Program-made: the position numbers and the translations under genes | Origin: Bacteroidaceae bacterium | GTDB taxonomy: Bacteria > Bacteroidota > Bacteroidia > Bacteroidales > Bacteroidaceae | NCBI GenBank assembly: GCA_900769465.1 | Contig: CAAGGT010000264.1 | Coordinates: 45,548-109,547 of the forward strand | Direction: 5' to 3' | Length of the DNA: 64,000 nt | The notes under the pieces: model-generated | What the model was told of the DNA's origin: nothing | Databases searched by the model: none | Seen by the model: the letters and a program-made list of their open reading frames with translations, nothing else | Shown here: one piece after another, positions 8,151 through 16,687 of the stretch | How the letters are laid out: each line of letters begins with the position of its first letter | Numbering within the stretch: the first letter of the stretch is position 1

Positions 8151-9005
8151 TTACTTCTTTATTTTGTTGTATAATGTAAACACTGCCACATACATTTTCA
8201 TCGACAGCTTGGCAAGCTGCTTGCCAAACCAATGGTCGTTGCTGTAGTGGTCAATGAAGTAGCAACGCGATTTTCCCCATGTTTTGAAACGCTTTACAGG
8301 GTCGCTCTTTTCGCTCTTTATGTGTCGGTGAACAGCCTGTGCAGTTGCAAGGTAGTACATCTTTTTGCCTGCAAGCTCCACTTGGCGCGAGAGTATAGCT
8401 TCCTCGCAATATAGAAATACCTTTTCATCGAAGAAATTTATATCATCAAGGAACGGAATGCTTATCATAAAGCAACAACCGCTTATTTTGTGACAGTAAT
8501 GGCTGTCGTGATAGTTGTCTATGAAATCGTATTTGTCACTATTCTTTCTTCCCAATAAAATTTCTTTTACCCATCCGAAGGAACTTTTCCAACCACCATC
8601 CTTGCCCATTGGACTTTGGTGTGTGCCGTCAGGCCCAATAATATCACTGCCACAAACCACAATTTCTTTATCCTCTTGCATTATTGCAAGCAAGGTTGCA
8701 AGATAATCAGTTTGTGGGAACTCCATGTCTGGGTTTGCAATGAGTGCATAGTTGTATCCCTTCTCGGCTGCATAACGCAGTCCCACGTTATTGCCTGCAT
8801 TGTATCCCTTGTTCTCATCGTTGGCAATGAATGTGCAACCTTGCTCCTTGCACAGTGCCTCAACCGCTTTGCGGTCATCCTTGCGCGAACAATTGTCTAC
8901 AACAATAATCTCCTGCTCAACGCCTTGCTGCGCTTTAAGGTAGCCGATGCACTTGCGGCAATCGGCACTGCTGTTGTAGTTGAGTATTATGGTGGCTATT
9001 TTCAT
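8151..9005 (-). CDS. Glycosyltransferase family 2 (rhamnosyltransferase-like)
   Basis: This 284-residue protein has the N-terminus IATIILNYNSSADCRKCI, with EIIVVDNCSRKDD, NKGYNAGNNVGLRYA and LIANPDMEF. These are typical of the GT2 branch that includes rhamnosyltransferases (WbbL-like), where NPD replaces the usual DxD. Later motifs are SGCCFMISIPFLDDINFFDEKVFLYCEE and HRHIKSEKS. It is a cytoplasmic enzyme of the capsule operon, lying between repeat elements C and D. A deoxysugar donor is plausible but not shown. Confidence 0.88.
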   Translation of the reverse strand: MKIATIILNYNSSADCRKCIGYLKAQQGVEQEIIVVDNCSRKDDRKAVEALCKEQGCTFIANDENKGYNAGNNVGLRYAAEKGYNYALIANPDMEFPQTDYLATLLAIMQEDKEIVVCGSDIIGPDGTHQSPMGKDGGWKSSFGWVKEILLGRKNSDKYDFIDNYHDSHYCHKISGCCFMISIPFLDDINFFDEKVFLYCEEAILSRQVELAGKKMYYLATAQAVHRHIKSEKSDPVKRFKTWGKSRCYFIDHYSNDHWFGKQLAKLSMKMYVAVFTLYNKIKK

Positions 9006-9017
9006 TTAGATACTATT

Positions 9018-9270
9018 TTTAGACAGAAGAACATAAACCAACGTCCGTTGGTTACATAAGTTTTTTTGAATGTAATAAGTGTAAAACTTTCACAAATCTT
9101 TATTGCTTTGCTGTATTTGTTTAAATTCTCTGCTATGCGACTTACTTATCCCATAGTAGTGAGTTTCTTTTGTTCTTTTAACTATGTTGAACTTGCTTTC
9201 GCTCGCTTTGTGTGTAAGTAAACTTCCACACACTCGCTTGCTCGCAGCTTTGTACTTCTGTCTTAAATAA
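9018..9270. repeat. Intergenic inverted-repeat element D
   Basis: The gap 9006-9276 has termini TTTTTAGACAGAAGAACA (from 9016) and TTTGTACTTCTGTCTTAAAT (9249-9268), inverted copies of one another. Inside the left end lies a perfect hairpin, ACCAACG TC CGTTGGT, at about 9038-9053. The right part contains CGCTCGCTTTGTGTG and CACACACTCGCTTGCTCG-like arms near 9200-9245. The interior is unrelated to B and C, so only the ends are conserved. Confidence 0.7.
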
Positions 9271-9276
9271 TTCCTG

Positions 9277-11160
9277 TTATCTATGTAGTCTCAAATACAA
9301 TCTGCGGCGGATGCTGCCGGTAAAACGGGCTATTTTATCTATACAAGGGAAAATGTGTTTCCCACAGGTGATTCGCAAACTGCCGCGGTCAAAGGCTGTC
9401 GCACGGCCACCCAAGCATACAATGTTGAAAAATTCCTTTATTGTCAGTTTGCGTACAAATGCAGTATTATCAAACTCTGCAGCTTTTTGCAGTGGTGTAA
9501 TATCTATATGCTTGTTTAGTTTCAATATTCCCTCAACAGCCTGTTTCCCCCACGACCAGAAGTGTTTTCCCAATGGTGCCGGGTTGGCTACAATCTCGTT
9601 ACACATCCATCTTGCAACAGCGATATTGGCCTTTACAATCTCGTTCTCTTTATATTTGCAGCCATTGGGGAATATTGGTTCAATTTTGCCGTCTTTATTT
9701 GTGTATCCTATAGTACTTGGGTATGGAGAGGCCGAGAAATAGTTTTCAATGAGTGTTGTTCCCTCTGTGCTTAATTGTGTGGGACTATAATAGGTGTAGT
9801 ATCTTCCGTATCTGCTGTGCATAGCATCACCTCGCACTCCGTAGTAGAAGAATGTGGTCTCGGGGTACCCTTCTTCTTTCAGTATGCTGTTTATCATCAG
9901 TCTGGTTGTTCCCAACCAACCCACATCCACCATAGCAGTAGTGGCTTTTGTAAATACTTTCTCTTGTGTGAAATAGCCATTCAGAAGTGCGCGTTTTTCT
10001 TTAGCGCGTTCATTGAGTGTGCGTAAGTACTTGCTTTCATTGCCGAAAATTGCATCAAGGAATATCTGCTCCTGTTCTTTGGTAGTAACCTTCTCAAATT
10101 CAAATGTAATGCCAAATTTTTCTTTCAGTTCATCAATAGTTGTACCTAACGACAGTGTCAGTTCTTTAATGTTCTTGCCTCTAATTGTTCTCTTGTCTTG
10201 TATTGCAAGGAACTTGTCGGCAGTGGCATTGTACAGGTAGGGCAATAGCAACGCTTTGCGCGAAACAAACAGATAGCGTAGTTCTATTTCATTGTGTGGT
10301 AGTTGTTCGGCAATTTGTTGCAGTATGTAACTGTCGCGTGAAAGGAAAAATAGTGTCTTTATGCATCTCTCCCTTGCTGTTTCAAGAACAAATTTGACAT
10401 AAGGGATGTATGCGGGGGCAGCAAAATCTGCAGCGATTGTCGTGTATGCATCGTTCTTAAAATGTATTCTTGCGGCGCGGCTTAGTCCTACTAGGATAGA
10501 ACTCTCATAATAATTTCTGTTGTCACGTGGAAGAATTGTGCAGTTTTCAGCTGCGGTAAAGTCTGTGTCAACCTTTGTTGCTTTTATGCCGTAGCGCTTG
10601 GCCATCTTTACATCGCTTACCGGGTGGTCGCCATAGTGCTCCCACACTCGTGGCTTGAGTTGCTCTTTCAGCTTTTTATATAATGCACCGTTTGATTTGC
10701 GGGTATTCCATTCGCACGAGACATATACAAATTCGTTGCTCTTGATACAATCTTCGCGTTCAAGCACCTTCTTTAGAAACCTGCTTGGCAAGTACATATC
10801 AGAGATAAAGCAGATGGTATAACCTTGCTCGCGTTTAGCTTTTATGATATCTTTTATATGCGGGTTGGTAATGAGATTCTCGCTTTCGACGCACTTTTCC
10901 GCCTCAATAAATTTTGCCGGTGTGTATTCGGCAAAACCGCAAAGTTCTTCACTGCTGTATATGTCCTCAATTGTTACGTCTTTGCCGGGGGTGTTTTTTC
11001 TTACTTCGCTTTCCGCACCTTTGCGCCAAAGGAGGAAATCCTCTCTCTTAGCCTTGTCGTTTGGGTACAACTTGTGTGCAAGAATATAGAATATATTCTC
11101 TGGCTTTCCGCATTTGCGGATTAATGTGGTGTCGAATATGTCAAACGATGCGAGTTTCAT
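9277..11160 (-). CDS. HAD-superfamily protein of capsule loci (COG5610-like)
   Basis: This 627-residue protein begins LASFDIFDTTLIRKCGKP, a HAD motif I (DxFDT) with the nucleophile at the first aspartate. CFISDMYLPSRFLKK is motif II, and WEHYGDHPVSDVKMAKRYG is the loop with the terminal acidic residues. Residues 1-200 are thus a HAD hydrolase fold. The remaining 400 residues form a second domain with FFLSRDSYILQQIAEQL and FVSRKALLLPYLY, which is widespread in polysaccharide loci but has no assigned activity. It follows the GT2 at 11169 by 8 nt. A phosphatase or transferase step on an intermediate is possible but unproven. Confidence 0.8.
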   Translation of the reverse strand: MKLASFDIFDTTLIRKCGKPENIFYILAHKLYPNDKAKREDFLLWRKGAESEVRKNTPGKDVTIEDIYSSEELCGFAEYTPAKFIEAEKCVESENLITNPHIKDIIKAKREQGYTICFISDMYLPSRFLKKVLEREDCIKSNEFVYVSCEWNTRKSNGALYKKLKEQLKPRVWEHYGDHPVSDVKMAKRYGIKATKVDTDFTAAENCTILPRDNRNYYESSILVGLSRAARIHFKNDAYTTIAADFAAPAYIPYVKFVLETARERCIKTLFFLSRDSYILQQIAEQLPHNEIELRYLFVSRKALLLPYLYNATADKFLAIQDKRTIRGKNIKELTLSLGTTIDELKEKFGITFEFEKVTTKEQEQIFLDAIFGNESKYLRTLNERAKEKRALLNGYFTQEKVFTKATTAMVDVGWLGTTRLMINSILKEEGYPETTFFYYGVRGDAMHSRYGRYYTYYSPTQLSTEGTTLIENYFSASPYPSTIGYTNKDGKIEPIFPNGCKYKENEIVKANIAVARWMCNEIVANPAPLGKHFWSWGKQAVEGILKLNKHIDITPLQKAAEFDNTAFVRKLTIKEFFNIVCLGGRATAFDRGSLRITCGKHIFPCIDKIARFTGSIRRRLYLRLHR

Positions 11161-11168
11161 TCTTTAAT

Positions 11169-12191
11169 TCAATACGATTGTTTAAATGATAATTTAGTTC
11201 TAACTATAAATATGACTATCCAAGTATATAATTTGAATAGAGTGTATGAGAACGATAAAATTTTGTTTCTTTTTGTACTGAATTTCAGTTTGTTTTTATT
11301 AATATACGAATATGATTCTTTTATAAGATTTTTAATATGTTTTCTTTCCTGAGTGTTGTATTGCTTTATGTACGTGTAATATTTTTGTTGTGAACGATAA
11401 ACCTTCTCTAGATATTCATCAAACATTTTCATCTGTAACTTTTCATCATCTTTAAACGTTGTAATAATAAAATCAAATAGGGTTTTATTAGCAATTAAAG
11501 TATCGTAAAATTTAACGGATGTTGAGTGTACGATGCTATTGTTCTGTTGTCGATAGAAGTAATATGCTTCAGTCATTGCCACACGATCTGCCATTAATAA
11601 GATCTTCCTTTGATCAACTTCATCAGAGAATCCGCCGTTAAAGTTATTGTTATATTCTTTTTCTATATACGATTTGCATAATGATGCTTTTGCCAGCCAC
11701 CCACTTACAGAAATCTTCCATTCTCCAATGGTTTCCTTGCAGGTTGCTTCTCCTGATAGAGTTTTTGTAATATCATATGAGGCTTTTGGTATTGTTGTCT
11801 CTTTTTGATTTAGGAATTCATCGCACATTATTATCTTGCTTAGAACGATGTCTGCGCCGGTCTCGTGTTGTCTTCTGATAAGTTTCTCAAGGTAGTTTGG
11901 CTCTATGGTGTCATCTGAATCGATGTTACAAATAAAATCTCCTTTTGCTGCAAGTATGGCATCAAAACGTGGCAATCTACATCCTCCGCTGTTTCTTTCT
12001 CTTCTAATCAGTGTTATTCGTTTGTCCTTCTTTATATAGTTCTTTATTATGTTTATAGTTTTGTCTGTTGAGCAATCATCAACGATTATAAGTTCCCAAT
12101 CTATATACGTTTGTGAGATTATTGACTCTATGGCAGATACAATATATTCTTCGGTATTGTATGCCGGCATAACAATTGAAATAGTTGGCAT
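11169..12191 (-). CDS. Glycosyltransferase family 2
   Basis: This 340-residue GT2 has ISIVMPAYNTEEYIVSAIESI, WELIIVDDCSTDKT and FICNIDSDD (DxD near residue 95). GGFSDEVDQRKILL lies in the acceptor half. The C-terminal 50 residues are basic and end in a hydrophobic helix (LFKLYTWIVIFIVRTKL), which probably rests on the membrane. It is AT-rich compared with the Wza/Wzc genes, as are its neighbours, which is usual for exchangeable capsule genes. It sits 55 nt downstream of the GT4 gene. Sugar specificity is unknown. Confidence 0.9.
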   Translation of the reverse strand: MPTISIVMPAYNTEEYIVSAIESIISQTYIDWELIIVDDCSTDKTINIIKNYIKKDKRITLIRRERNSGGCRLPRFDAILAAKGDFICNIDSDDTIEPNYLEKLIRRQHETGADIVLSKIIMCDEFLNQKETTIPKASYDITKTLSGEATCKETIGEWKISVSGWLAKASLCKSYIEKEYNNNFNGGFSDEVDQRKILLMADRVAMTEAYYFYRQQNNSIVHSTSVKFYDTLIANKTLFDFIITTFKDDEKLQMKMFDEYLEKVYRSQQKYYTYIKQYNTQERKHIKNLIKESYSYINKNKLKFSTKRNKILSFSYTLFKLYTWIVIFIVRTKLSFKQSY

Positions 12192-12246
12192 ATATTAAAA
12201 TGATATATCGTTTGATTTTTATAAACCGCAAAAAGAAATATATCTG

Positions 12247-13446
12247 TTACTTATGACAGATTAGTTCTTTGAATATTTTTTTCCACTGTCGCGAAATAAT
12301 TTTTACATCAAATCTTTCTACCGACTTTTGGCATTGAACAATCATTTTGTTCCTTTTATCTTCATTGTCCATAAGCCACATAAGTCGTTCTGAGAATTTC
12401 TCTTTCTCAAATGCAGGAATGGTATATCCATTTATACCGTCAGTTATTATCTCGCTAAGGCTAGAGTAACTATTGTATGCTATTGGAATACAACCAAACA
12501 TTTGTGCCTCAACAAGCACCATGCCCCAACTTTCAGTAGAACTTGTCATACATAGTATGCTTCCATCTTTGTAGTATTCGTATGGGTTGCACGAACCTGT
12601 AAATACAATGTTCTGTATTTTTTGTTGCTTTACGATACCTTTAAAATAATCAATATTACCACTACCCATTATGTATAGTTCCCAATCAGGGCGTCGTGGA
12701 GCTATGTATTTCCATATCTCAAGCATTCGATCAACCCTTTTTACTCCATATTCCACCCTGCCACACCAAAGGACTCTCTTCTTTTTATTTATGCTTCCTT
12801 GTTCCTGATTAATCTCTATTGGGTTGTTTATTGCACTTATCTTGTCTAATTCCGCGTGATTCAGTTTCAGTAATTGAGACAGGGCATATATGTGGGTTTT
12901 TGATTGAAGAATGATTTTTGATGAACTCTCTATGAGATTACGATATAAACGACAATCCTCCTTGATGTTTTTATGTTTAGTGTATAAATGGAATTTTATA
13001 AATATTATAAAATCTTTAAGCCAAGCAATAGGCGAATTCCCAAGTTTGTATTTAATGAAAAAAGCATTTTTTATGGTATCATTTTTATGAGTGATGGAAA
13101 AATGCAGTGTTGAAACCAATTTTATGTTCATCATTTTTGCAACTTGGGCACAAAGTTTTGTAAAATCGATATTCTCACTATGTTGGTTTAGTATTATGTC
13201 GATTTTTTTTTCTCTGATAAACGTTGTGAAAAATTCAAAATTCTTTTTCGATAGGACATTATTAGGCTCTGGTAAATGGAATTGTGGTATTCCATTCATT
13301 TCTTTGAATTGCTCATCAATCGGCGATATTGTTATGAAATAAACATTACAATCTTTATCCCATTCTTTCGCAAGAGTGGATGACACTCGTTTAATACCGC
13401 AGGTGAACTGCGGTCTTCTATCGTGATTGGTAATACAGATGTTCAT
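12247..13446 (-). CDS. Glycosyltransferase family 4
   Basis: This is a 399-residue GT-B glycosyltransferase. The second Rossmann half is clear: KKRVLWCGRVEYGVKRVDRMLEIW, WELYIMGSGN, IVFTGSCNPYEYY and SSTESWGMVLVEAQMFGCIPIA. The last holds the E-x7-E donor site of GT4 retaining enzymes. The N-terminal half (NHDRRPQFTCGIKRVSSTLA) is less conserved. It lies in the capsule operon, 15 nt after the preceding GT2. It is predicted to add one sugar to the lipid-linked repeat unit on the cytoplasmic face. Confidence 0.9.
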   Translation of the reverse strand: MNICITNHDRRPQFTCGIKRVSSTLAKEWDKDCNVYFITISPIDEQFKEMNGIPQFHLPEPNNVLSKKNFEFFTTFIREKKIDIILNQHSENIDFTKLCAQVAKMMNIKLVSTLHFSITHKNDTIKNAFFIKYKLGNSPIAWLKDFIIFIKFHLYTKHKNIKEDCRLYRNLIESSSKIILQSKTHIYALSQLLKLNHAELDKISAINNPIEINQEQGSINKKKRVLWCGRVEYGVKRVDRMLEIWKYIAPRRPDWELYIMGSGNIDYFKGIVKQQKIQNIVFTGSCNPYEYYKDGSILCMTSSTESWGMVLVEAQMFGCIPIAYNSYSSLSEIITDGINGYTIPAFEKEKFSERLMWLMDNEDKRNKMIVQCQKSVERFDVKIISRQWKKIFKELICHK

Positions 13447-13461
13447 CTAGGCAGCATTTTT

Positions 13462-14421
13462 CTATTGGAAACGTGAAGACTGAAATTTATTTTGAAGTTT
13501 TTTTATGTTGATGGCAAGAAAACGAATAATTGCATTTTCGTATGTGAAAATGATATTATCAATGATGGAGAGTTTGTGATTATATTTGTTAATATCACTT
13601 TTAGTCTCTTGATAGAACTCGCTCTCTCTCATACCATTAACAAAGTATTTGTAACCCCAAATTTCTCTAAACCAGAAAAGTCTAGCTCTGATAGTGCTTT
13701 TTAAGTACTTTTCTCTATAATCTTTAGGAATAGATGCTATTTTTAGTTTATGACATTTTTGTACATAATCAATAGAATTTGCATGAGAATGTGTTGTGTT
13801 TTCATTGTATATTCTGTAGTTGTATATTTGTCCTCGAGTAATTTTGATGTTTTTTTGCGTCTTGAAGGATAGACGAATATTCATTATCATATCTTCTCCT
13901 ACTGTAATTTCTCTAGGAATATGGAATATGAATTCATCGAATAGAGATTTTTTAAACAACTTTCCCCAAGGAGCTAAAGAGAAACGTTCTTCAGAAAAAA
14001 GACAATGTCTATAATCTTCTATAGGTATTTCTGTATTTTCTGTAAAAATGGTATGAAAATCAGAAATCACTATATCTGTATCTTCGTTAATTGCATTTTT
14101 CAGTATCTCTAAATATGTTGTAATAATGGTATCATCGCTATCGACAAACGTTATGAACTCACAATCATTGGCTTCTTCTACACCTCGTGCCCTTGCGCGT
14201 GTTACACCGGCATTCTCCTGGTGAATTACAGTTATACGTGAGTCTTTCTTGGCGTATTCGTCACATATTTTGCCTGCATTATCAGGTGTGCCGTCATCAA
14301 CGAGTATAAGACGGAAGTTGGTATAAGTCTGCGCAAGAATACTTTCAATGCACTCTGCAATGTATTTCTCTACCTTGTAGACCGGAACTATTACTCCAAT
14401 GAGTCCTTTTTTCGTATTCAT
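13462..14421 (-). CDS. Glycosyltransferase family 2
   Basis: This 319-residue GT2 contains IGVIVPVYKVEKYIAECIESIL, FRLILVDDGTPDNAG, HQENAGVTRARARGVEEA and FITFVDSDD. They give the nucleotide and DxD sites within the first 115 residues. SLAPWGKLFKKSLFDEF follows in the acceptor region. The start codon overlaps the stop of the upstream pyruvyl transferase gene by one base, so the two are translationally coupled. The distal half is very AT-rich. Confidence 0.9.
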   Translation of the reverse strand: MNTKKGLIGVIVPVYKVEKYIAECIESILAQTYTNFRLILVDDGTPDNAGKICDEYAKKDSRITVIHQENAGVTRARARGVEEANDCEFITFVDSDDTIITTYLEILKNAINEDTDIVISDFHTIFTENTEIPIEDYRHCLFSEERFSLAPWGKLFKKSLFDEFIFHIPREITVGEDMIMNIRLSFKTQKNIKITRGQIYNYRIYNENTTHSHANSIDYVQKCHKLKIASIPKDYREKYLKSTIRARLFWFREIWGYKYFVNGMRESEFYQETKSDINKYNHKLSIIDNIIFTYENAIIRFLAINIKKLQNKFQSSRFQ

Positions 14422-15545
14422 TATTTAAAATTCTTTCTCAAGAATGACAATGATTTTTCTTTCATTTGTTTGTGAATGGAGTTTACCCTATCCCAATCAA
14501 TGGGTGCCTGAAGTACCTTGTTTACTTCATAGGGTGAAGAAACAAGTCTATCTTCTAACTCAAATAAAGTCAGCAATGATTCAAATCGTGCCATTCCTCT
14601 TTCTTTATTTCCATAAACAATAAATGGCTTGTTGAATATAATTGAGAATACGCATGCGTGGAATGAGTCTGTTATTACAAATTCTGCATCGTGGAAAGCC
14701 CTAAGCCATTTTTCAACAGGTTGTTGGACGCGTTCTTCAAGCGGAGCATTGGGTTCTTCGTATCTTGAATTTACATAGAAAGGACTCAAAACTTTGTCTT
14801 TTGAAATACCATCTATTATTGAACTTGTTTCTTTTCCTTTGTCAAGTATATAACAGAATAAGTTACCTTCGCTTTGTGGTGTTTTTGTTCTCTCAAAAAG
14901 TTTAATGTAATCCTCCTTCTCAAGTAACATAGTGGGGTCCAGGACGTGTAAGGCCTCTGCTCCGAGTTTTTCTTTACATAATACCGTTGCAGATGATTCT
15001 CTAACGGATACGGCATTGAATTTCTTTAAAAGTGCAGCGCAGTTTGCTGTCTGCTCTTCGTTGTATTCCCATTCGTCTGTGCCGAAAGAAGCTGCGTATG
15101 CTATGCGTTTTACATCCCAATCTTTTGCAAATTCAAGGTACGCATTTTCAATAGCAGAGAGAACGTATTTTGGTCGCCAAACTTGATCACTGCCGACAAC
15201 AAAAGCATCAAAATTATCTCTTTTAATATTTGAGAAATCCCTTGTGTATATTCTTTTAATATATTTATCAATAAAGGGTTCTGTGTGTTGTGCTATGGTT
15301 TTGTAAATCTTATTTATTTCTATATCGGGTCGTACAACAACCTTTTGTCGCATAATATATTTGAGCAAAGCATTCTTTATATATATGGGATATTTAATGT
15401 ACCAAGGACCCAGACTAACATATCTTGATTTGTCAATCAAAACGGCATTGTGCCCCAAATCTCTTAGAACCTTTTGCAATGCATAGGCTTGAAGAATCCC
15501 ACCAAAATTGTTGTGAAGTGGCAACGTTAAAACACCAATTTTCAT
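14421..15545 (-). CDS. Polysaccharide pyruvyl transferase family protein
   Basis: This 374-residue protein opens IGVLTLPLHNNFGGILQAYALQKVLRDLGH. It continues with FVVGSDQVWRP, YAASFGTDEW, SVRESSATVLCKE and FVITDSFHACVFSIIFNKPFIVYG. These are the hallmarks of the CsaB/WcaK pyruvyl transferase family, which puts ketal pyruvate from PEP on surface sugars. The gene overlaps the Fe-S gene upstream by 4 bases (ATGA). This pairing is frequent in polysaccharide loci and suggests joint action. Pyruvylation of this capsule is inferred. Confidence 0.88.
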   Translation of the reverse strand: MKIGVLTLPLHNNFGGILQAYALQKVLRDLGHNAVLIDKSRYVSLGPWYIKYPIYIKNALLKYIMRQKVVVRPDIEINKIYKTIAQHTEPFIDKYIKRIYTRDFSNIKRDNFDAFVVGSDQVWRPKYVLSAIENAYLEFAKDWDVKRIAYAASFGTDEWEYNEEQTANCAALLKKFNAVSVRESSATVLCKEKLGAEALHVLDPTMLLEKEDYIKLFERTKTPQSEGNLFCYILDKGKETSSIIDGISKDKVLSPFYVNSRYEEPNAPLEERVQQPVEKWLRAFHDAEFVITDSFHACVFSIIFNKPFIVYGNKERGMARFESLLTLFELEDRLVSSPYEVNKVLQAPIDWDRVNSIHKQMKEKSLSFLRKNFK

Positions 15546-16687
15546 TTTAGGACACGATTTTTAATATTCCAAACAATTTTCTTCCACAGTTGCGACAACT
15601 TGCTTTTTTTAGTGCATTGTACAGTAGCATTGCATACTCCATATTTCCTTACTTTGCGGAAAAATTTCTTACGCCTTTTAGGTTCGCGTACATCACGCTC
15701 TATTGATGGGTTGTACCTCTGTGCTTCGTTATACGGGATTGTGGCTTTGTTGCATTGTGGTAATTCGCATTCCTTTCTCAACAATACAAGTGAGAGCCCC
15801 TTGTCATCATCAATCTCCGGGCATATGTTCTGCGCTCCCCAAAGGTCGCCAAGCGTGATGTCGCTGCCGCTCTTGCCACTGCGGGCCGGGCATTTGTAGC
15901 ATGACGGACGAAGGCATAGGTCACTCAAGAAACACTTCATAAAGATGTTCTGTCCCATAGTTTCGCGATATTCTCGCTCAATGCCTTCGGCGTTGGTGTA
16001 TTTGACAACAAAACTGTATTTTTTCCATCCTTCAGCCTTGTTGCGGAACTGTATGTCGCTGATTGTGGCAATGTCGTTTGCTTGGCAAACCTCTTTGAGA
16101 TACTTCTCCCATACCCAGGGGCTTGGTACACCGTGACAAACAAAATCAATGGTCTTAAGGTTCTTGTACTCCTTGCGCAGGAATCGTTTTAGCCCGGCAA
16201 TTTGGCAAGGGGTTCCACTGAAAAGTACCTCTTTGCCCTCTTTAAGGATTTTTTCGGCGGCTGCATAACTGTTGCCGATGTTGCTCTGTACATACTTGCT
16301 GCCGCGGAATTTCTTTATGTCGTCAATCTTGTCGGTAAAAGTGTGTTCAACCGCCCATTTTTCATTGAATGCTGCGCCAAAGACTATACCTCCTTTATTT
16401 ATGGTTTCTTCTGAAAGCAGTGTAAAGATTCCACCTGATGAACTTTGCTCTCTTACAGTCTCATTACTATTGGTTGCTGCGTAGGTGGCAATGGGCTGTC
16501 TTTCGGGTTGTTGGTTTATCACGGGACAAACTTTCTCACACAATCCGCAGTTGGTGCATTGCTTGGTATCTACAACCGGATATGCAAAACCCTCCTTGTC
16601 GCTCTGCATTGTGATGCATTGCTTGGGGCAGCGTTGTGCGCAGGCACCGCATCCGCAGCAATTTCGTTTGTCAGTGATATTTATCAT
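15542..16687 (-). CDS. 4Fe-4S protein with F420 hydrogenase/dehydrogenase beta-subunit domain
   Basis: This 381-residue protein has two ferredoxin-type clusters at the N-terminus, CCGCGACAQRCPKQCI and CTNCGLCEKVCPV (residues 10-56). A FrhB-like region follows with SSSGGIFTLLSEETI, VLFSGTPCQIAGLKRFL, DFVCHGVPSPWVWEKYL and CYKCPARSGKSGSDITLGDLWG. The family reduces or oxidises substrates through Fe-S centres and a flavin. Homologues within capsule clusters have no fixed substrate. It overlaps wzx upstream and the pyruvyl transferase downstream by 4 bases each, so the three are coupled. Confidence 0.87.
   Translation of the reverse strand: MINITDKRNCCGCGACAQRCPKQCITMQSDKEGFAYPVVDTKQCTNCGLCEKVCPVINQQPERQPIATYAATNSNETVREQSSSGGIFTLLSEETINKGGIVFGAAFNEKWAVEHTFTDKIDDIKKFRGSKYVQSNIGNSYAAAEKILKEGKEVLFSGTPCQIAGLKRFLRKEYKNLKTIDFVCHGVPSPWVWEKYLKEVCQANDIATISDIQFRNKAEGWKKYSFVVKYTNAEGIEREYRETMGQNIFMKCFLSDLCLRPSCYKCPARSGKSGSDITLGDLWGAQNICPEIDDDKGLSLVLLRKECELPQCNKATIPYNEAQRYNPSIERDVREPKRRKKFFRKVRKYGVCNATVQCTKKSKLSQLWKKIVWNIKNRVLK

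Noticed and set aside
7830..8232. Two frames (81 and 87 residues) across element C
   Set aside because: They read through the inverted repeat and into the GT2 gene in another frame; composition is not protein-like.
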